A stretch of DNA of 64,000 nt from Alphaproteobacteria bacterium (GTDB taxonomy: Bacteria; Pseudomonadota; Alphaproteobacteria; Rhizobiales; JAJFHC01), in the NCBI GenBank assembly GCA_021775805.1, contig JAJFHD010000127.1, positions 1 to 64,000 of the forward strand. The letters are read 5' to 3'. Both the position numbers and the translations under genes were made by a program. The notes under the pieces were generated by a model. It had not been told where the DNA came from. It was given only the letters and a program-made list of their open reading frames with translations, and did no database searches. This document shows positions 60,281-64,000 of this stretch, piece after piece. Each line of letters opens with the position of its first letter. Positions within the stretch are counted from its first letter, which is position 1.

Positions 60281-61489
60281 TTATTGCGGGAAGCGGCGCA
60301 TCATGTATTGATGGGACAAACCGGCCAACACGGCCGCCGCGGCCATCACCCACAAGGCGGCGAGAGGTATCGTACCCTGCAACGAACCGGTTGCCTGCGA
60401 GGCGATGGCCCCGATTGTGACCTGGGCAAAACCGGACAGGCCGGCCGCGGCCCCGATGGTCCGGGGCAGCACGGATATGGCCGCGGCTGTGCCGTTGGGG
60501 ATGGTCATGCCGTTGCCGAGCGTCACAATCAGCATGGGGACAAACAGGCTGAGCGGGGAGAGTGTGCCGATAATGGCGGCGGTCAACATGACCAGAGTCC
60601 CGGCGATGGCAAGCCCGTTGCCTACGGCGATCATGCGGTCGATTCCAATCCTTTGTGAATATCGTCCCGACAGAAAATTCCCCGACATGTAGCCGACCGA
60701 GACCAGCATGAACCAGAGGCCATAATCCAGTGGCGACTGAGACAGCACTTCGACCATGATGAACGGCGCACCGGCGATGAAGGAAAAGAACACCGCACTG
60801 CACAAGCCAAGCGTCAGCGTGTAACCGATGAAACGCGGCGCGCGGACGAGGGCCGCCACCCCGCTCAGAAGTCGTGCCGGTTCATTGGGATCGCGGTCGG
60901 CACGGGGATTGGTTTCGGGCAGCCTCCAGAACGTCAGGATCAGAACCGCGCCGCCAAAGAAGCTCAACACAAAAAACGAGGCACGCCATGTGGAGACCTG
61001 CTCCAGCAAACCGCCCAGGGCCGGCGCGAACATCGGCACCAGCACCCACACCATCGTGATATAGCCGAGCACACTGGCCGACGCCTCACGGCCATGCAGG
61101 TCGCGCACGATGGCACGCGCCAGCACCATACCCGCCGCTCCGCCAAGGGCTTGCGCAAAACGGGCCACCATCAGGGTTTCGATCGACGTAGCGTAAGCGC
61201 AAAAAAGGCTGCCCACGACATAAAGTACCAGGCCTGCCAGCATGGCCGGACGGCGTCCGTAACGGTCCGATAGGGGACCATAGAACAACTGGCTGACCGC
61301 GATCCCCGCCAGATAGACCGTCAGTGTCAGTTGCACGGTCCCCGAAGTCGCCGAGAACTCGCGCATCAGCCCTGGAATGGACGGCACAAAAATGTTCATG
61401 GCGAGCGGGCCGGTCGTGCTCATGGCAACCAGGATTGCATAGAACAGCATCGGCCTTGCGCCCTGGACCGGCGTGGATTGGCTTGACAT
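60281..61489 (-). CDS. Multidrug efflux MFS transporter, Bcr/CflA family
   Basis: 402 residues, twelve membrane segments. MFS motif A 'YGPLSDRYGRRPAMLAGL'; Bcr/CflA signatures 'GPLAMNIFVPSIPGLMREF', 'RFAQALGGAAGMVLARAIVRDLH' and 'LPRTIGAAAGLSGFAQ'. It exports drugs by proton exchange. It stands alone, with the MITE-like element downstream. Confidence 0.9.
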   Translation of the reverse strand: MSSQSTPVQGARPMLFYAILVAMSTTGPLAMNIFVPSIPGLMREFSATSGTVQLTLTVYLAGIAVSQLFYGPLSDRYGRRPAMLAGLVLYVVGSLFCAYATSIETLMVARFAQALGGAAGMVLARAIVRDLHGREASASVLGYITMVWVLVPMFAPALGGLLEQVSTWRASFFVLSFFGGAVLILTFWRLPETNPRADRDPNEPARLLSGVAALVRAPRFIGYTLTLGLCSAVFFSFIAGAPFIMVEVLSQSPLDYGLWFMLVSVGYMSGNFLSGRYSQRIGIDRMIAVGNGLAIAGTLVMLTAAIIGTLSPLSLFVPMLIVTLGNGMTIPNGTAAAISVLPRTIGAAAGLSGFAQVTIGAIASQATGSLQGTIPLAALWVMAAAAVLAGLSHQYMMRRFPQ

Positions 61490-61760
61490 CGGGGTGTGCT
61501 CTCAAGGGACGACAGGCGGCGCACTATAGGCTTGAGACGAATTGTTTGCCAAGCCGCACGGCCAATGCCCTGACGATATCTGGGTTCCTGGCTCAGCGGT
61601 CAACGCAGCACAATTCGGTTTGGCGCAAAACTTGACCGCAAACGGGAACTTTTCTCCCCGCAATTCGTTCCTAGCAATTGAACGCCGGTTGCGCGGCAAG
61701 GATGCCATTGCGCCCAAAACGGCCCCGTCAGCGGCGTTTCAGAGGGAGTATGCGTTAACA

Positions 61761-62273
61761 ATGAAGCGACAGAAACACAAAGCCAAACGCAGCAGGAGTA
61801 CAAGACCCGGCAGCTCATCCGGTCCGGGCAACGCGCCGGTCAGCACCGCCCGGCGTAATTTTCTGGCGACCCTGCGCAATGGAACCCTGGTCGCGGCCAT
61901 CGCCGGCGGCGGTGGCTGGTTTCTGGTGCAACATGTAAGCGCCACTATTGCCGAACATGATCTTTCTCAGATCGGCAATGGCATTCCAAGCGTTGTCCAG
62001 ATCCATGATCCTCAGTGCTCGCGCTGTGTCGCATTGCAACGGGAGGCCCGTTCGGCAATGACCGCCTTCAAGGCCGAAGAGTTGCAGTTTCTGGTCGCCA
62101 ATATCCGCAACGCCACGGGCCGGCGGCTCGCGGATACCCACGGCGTCGGCCACGTCACATTGCTGTTGTTCGATGGCAAGGGCAAGCGCCGCGATGTTCT
62201 TGTCGGATCCAACACCAGCGACTTCCTGAGCCAGGCCTTCCGCAGGCATGTCGACGTCAGTGGCTCGAGCTAG
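61761..62273 (+). CDS. Membrane-anchored thioredoxin-fold-like protein
   Basis: 170 residues. A very basic start (MKRQKHKAKRSRSTRPG), a single membrane segment about 42-62 ('NGTLVAAIAGGGGWFLVQHV'), then a domain with 'VVQIHDPQCSRCVALQREARSAM', a C-x-x-C pair at the position of a thioredoxin active site, and 'GHVTLLLFDGKGKRRDVLVG'. The C-terminal part faces the periplasm by the positive-inside rule. It lacks the cis-Pro motif in usual form. A disulfide or redox role is an inference. Confidence 0.6.
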   Translation: MKRQKHKAKRSRSTRPGSSSGPGNAPVSTARRNFLATLRNGTLVAAIAGGGGWFLVQHVSATIAEHDLSQIGNGIPSVVQIHDPQCSRCVALQREARSAMTAFKAEELQFLVANIRNATGRRLADTHGVGHVTLLLFDGKGKRRDVLVGSNTSDFLSQAFRRHVDVSGSS

Positions 62274-62601
62274 AGTAAAGCGCCAGCAGCGACACGGTTG
62301 GAGTCCTCTATGGCGGCACCTGCTTGCCGGACGCCACCCGGCCGGGCAGACAAATTTTCAGCAATTTTGCAGAACAAGATAGCATCGAACGGATTCCAAC
62401 GCCTGTGGCAGTGCCGGAAGGGCCGGCCAAATCATTCACGGTATAAAAAACCCGTCATCCGAGTGCCGAATCTGGCGTAGATTGTAGTGGCATGGCAACG
62501 AAAGCTTGGTCCGGCTTGAACCCGGACCAAGCTGGCGCAAGGGAGCAACCTGAACCGTTGCTTGCCGCCATACGAAACGGGACATTGAGAGGAAAGCCAC
62601 G
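62274..62601. other. Intergenic stretch with a perfect hairpin
   Basis: 328 bp before the ChaN-PDZ gene. Apart from the palindrome at 62503-62533 I recognise no gene. The chaN-like start has AGAGGAAAG seven bases upstream. Confidence 0.5.
62503..62533. repeat. REP-like perfect hairpin before the ChaN-PDZ gene
   Basis: AGCTTGGTCCGG (62503-62514) pairs exactly with CCGGACCAAGCT (62522-62533) around a 7-base loop. It lies 69 bp upstream of the gene start. It resembles common intergenic palindromes of Hyphomicrobiales and has no T-tract. Confidence 0.65.
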
Positions 62602-63906
62602 ATGCTGAAGTCGCGAACGCGGGAAATGACTGCATTGGGCATTGTCATGGCACTTTCGCTCATAGCCCTGGGTGCGCCTGCGTCCGCGGGCACGGCGGAA
62701 AGCAACACCGGGAGTCAGGCCGAGGCCGCGTGTGCGGAACCGGGCCAATGGCTGGATGCCCGCGCGGGCAGTCGACTGACCATGAACAGCATGGCCGACG
62801 CTGTTGCCGGCAAGGCCTTTGTGCTCCTGGGCGAGACCCACGACAATGCGGAGCATCACCGCTGGCAGTTGCACACGCTGGCGGCACTTCACGGCCGGGC
62901 ACAAAAACTTGTCCTCGGTTTTGAGATGTTTCCACGCAATGCCCAGACTCACCTCGACCGGTGGGTCCACGGTGACCTTTCGGAAAAGGCATTTCTGAAA
63001 GCTGTCAAATGGAACCGCACCTGGGGATTTGATCCGGATCTGTACATGCCGTTGTTCCATTATGCGCGCATGCACCGGATACCGATGGTTGCCCTCAATG
63101 TCGATCGTCAGTTTATCTCCCGGGTGGGAGCGGAAGGCTGGGACGCTATTCCGGCCGACCAGCGCTTGGGCCTGACCGATCCTGCCGATGCGTCGCCGGA
63201 CTATCTGCGGTCGCTGGCGGAAGTCTATGCGGCAAAACTCAAACTGTCGGAAGCAACCGGCCCGAGCAGCGGGCATGAATCGCAGGCGGCCGGCAACGCG
63301 GCACCAACACCATCTGCACCATCTATCGACGATGTACTGGCACTTCCGAAGTTCAAGCGGTTTGTCGGCGCCCAGTTGACCTGGGACCGGGCCATGGCCG
63401 AGGCTCTCTCCACCGCCCGGAAGCAGAACCCGGCGGCCCGTATTGTCGGGATCATGGGCAGTGGCCATGTTTCGTATTTTCACGGTGTTCCTCACCAGTT
63501 GAACGACCTCGGACACAGGGATGTGGCTGTCATGATTCCGGTCAAGACCAGCGCCGCCTGCACTCTTGTCGGTGTCGGTTACGCCGATGCGCTTTTTACG
63601 GTTGAACAACGCGAGCAACTGGAGCCCAAACCCGGGCGTCCCCGTCTCGGGGTTTTCCTGCAGAACGACAAAACAGCGGTTCGCGTCGAACGCGTTGTGC
63701 CGAACAGTGTTGCGGCAAGCGCAGAAATACAGACCGGGGACAGAATTCTTCAGGCCGCCGGTGTCGAGATTTCGGATACCGACGGCCTGATTGCCGTGAT
63801 CGCCCGTCAGGCTCCGGGAACATGGTTGCCGCTTGTGATTGAACGCTCAGGCGCCAAGCTCGAACTGATTGCAAAATTTCCCGCCCGCCCGGATCACAGT
63901 CAATGA
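62602..63906 (+). CDS. ChaN-family protein fused to a PDZ domain
   Basis: 434 residues. Signal peptide 'ALGIVMALSLIALGAPASAG'; ChaN/Cofac_haem_bdg domain (about 45-315) with 'FVLLGETHDNAEHHRWQLHTL', 'VLGFEMFPRNAQ' and 'ARIVGIMGSGHVSYFHGVPHQL'; PDZ domain (about 340-430), 'RLGVFLQ' then 'VERVVPNSVAASAEIQTGDRILQAAG'. ChaN proteins bind haem; the PDZ part would bind peptides or membrane proteins. It overlaps the next gene by 4 bp. Confidence 0.88.
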   Translation: MLKSRTREMTALGIVMALSLIALGAPASAGTAESNTGSQAEAACAEPGQWLDARAGSRLTMNSMADAVAGKAFVLLGETHDNAEHHRWQLHTLAALHGRAQKLVLGFEMFPRNAQTHLDRWVHGDLSEKAFLKAVKWNRTWGFDPDLYMPLFHYARMHRIPMVALNVDRQFISRVGAEGWDAIPADQRLGLTDPADASPDYLRSLAEVYAAKLKLSEATGPSSGHESQAAGNAAPTPSAPSIDDVLALPKFKRFVGAQLTWDRAMAEALSTARKQNPAARIVGIMGSGHVSYFHGVPHQLNDLGHRDVAVMIPVKTSAACTLVGVGYADALFTVEQREQLEPKPGRPRLGVFLQNDKTAVRVERVVPNSVAASAEIQTGDRILQAAGVEISDTDGLIAVIARQAPGTWLPLVIERSGAKLELIAKFPARPDHSQ

Positions 63907-64000
63907 GGCGGATCGCCGTTTGCCGGTCGGGCGCTGTCCTGATTGCACTTGCAAGCCTGATCTTGATGCTCTCAAGGGCGCACGCCAGCCCGTCGATTGC
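63903..64000 (+). CDS. Start of an exported protein, cut by window end
   Basis: ATG 63903 lies in the stop of the ChaN-PDZ gene (ATGA overlap). The 32 visible codons give a signal peptide ('MRRIAVCRSGAVLIALASLI' then 'LMLSRAHAS'). The product is unknown; coupling to a ChaN-PDZ protein suggests a periplasmic partner. Confidence 0.7.
   Translation, partial: MRRIAVCRSGAVLIALASLILMLSRAHASPSI

Overview
This 64 kb window reads as chromosomal DNA of a GC-rich alphaproteobacterium, probably in or near the Hyphomicrobiales. The evidence is the codon use, the ECF sigma/ChrR-type anti-sigma pair, the Paracoccus-type sox cluster, and intergenic palindromes of a kind I associate with that order. No rRNA, tRNA, CRISPR array, integrase or intact insertion sequence was found. 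Most of the window is dense metabolic and accessory gene content in short operons.

Layout. (1) 0-9.5 kb: end of an SDR gene, then a three-subunit glutamate-synthase-like amidotransferase (glxBCD / N-methylglutamate-synthase-like), a complete branched-chain-type ABC importer, a Rid protein and a GntR regulator. A 15-bp palindrome (TGTATAC-N-GTATACA) repeats at all three promoters of this block and probably defines the regulon. (2) 9.5-13.7 kb: a MerR-like regulator with two palindromes, a 30-residue remnant of a Rossmann protein, a REP-like element, and a large TIR protein with a membrane segment and eleven 48-residue TPR-like repeats. (3) 13.7-20 kb: a divergent LysR / DoxX-ring-cleavage-dioxygenase-binding protein-dienelactone hydrolase unit, then an SDR-NTF2-deacetylase operon. 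(4) 20-25 kb: a second TIR protein (TIR, membrane segment, coiled coil, sixteen WD40 repeats), an NTF2-like protein and a periplasmic DUF protein.

(5) 25-32.5 kb: a singlet-oxygen-response module. It has the ECF sigma factor, ChrR with its four zinc ligands, and an operon of FAD oxidoreductase, DUF1365 and cyclopropane-synthase-like methyltransferase resembling the furan fatty acid genes, plus a GPH-type transporter, an SDR and an NTF2 protein. TGATCC-type promoters lie before the SDR gene and in the divergent sigma/FAD intergenic region. (6) 32.5-35.1 kb: a class III nucleotide cyclase and an exported delta-class carbonic anhydrase. (7) 35.2-48 kb: a nearly complete thiosulfate-oxidation cluster, soxRST on one strand and soxVXYZABCDFW plus a hydrolase and a SoxH-like protein on the other. 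AT-rich TATTCG(C/T)ATA-type sites sit at four promoters. With SoxCD present the pathway should oxidise thiosulfate fully to sulfate.

(8) 48-52.5 kb: a small surface-glycan set (WecF- and WecE-like enzymes for Fuc4NAc, a methyltransferase and a WbqC-like protein). (9) 52.8-57.3 kb: a GNAT/bicupin operon divergent from a TetR regulator with two operators and a trimethylamine/histamine-dehydrogenase-like flavoprotein. (10) 57.3-64 kb: an ABC-F ATPase, a MOSC protein, a 263-bp MITE-like element, a Bcr/CflA efflux pump, a thioredoxin-like membrane protein, a ChaN-PDZ protein, and the start of an exported protein cut by the window edge.
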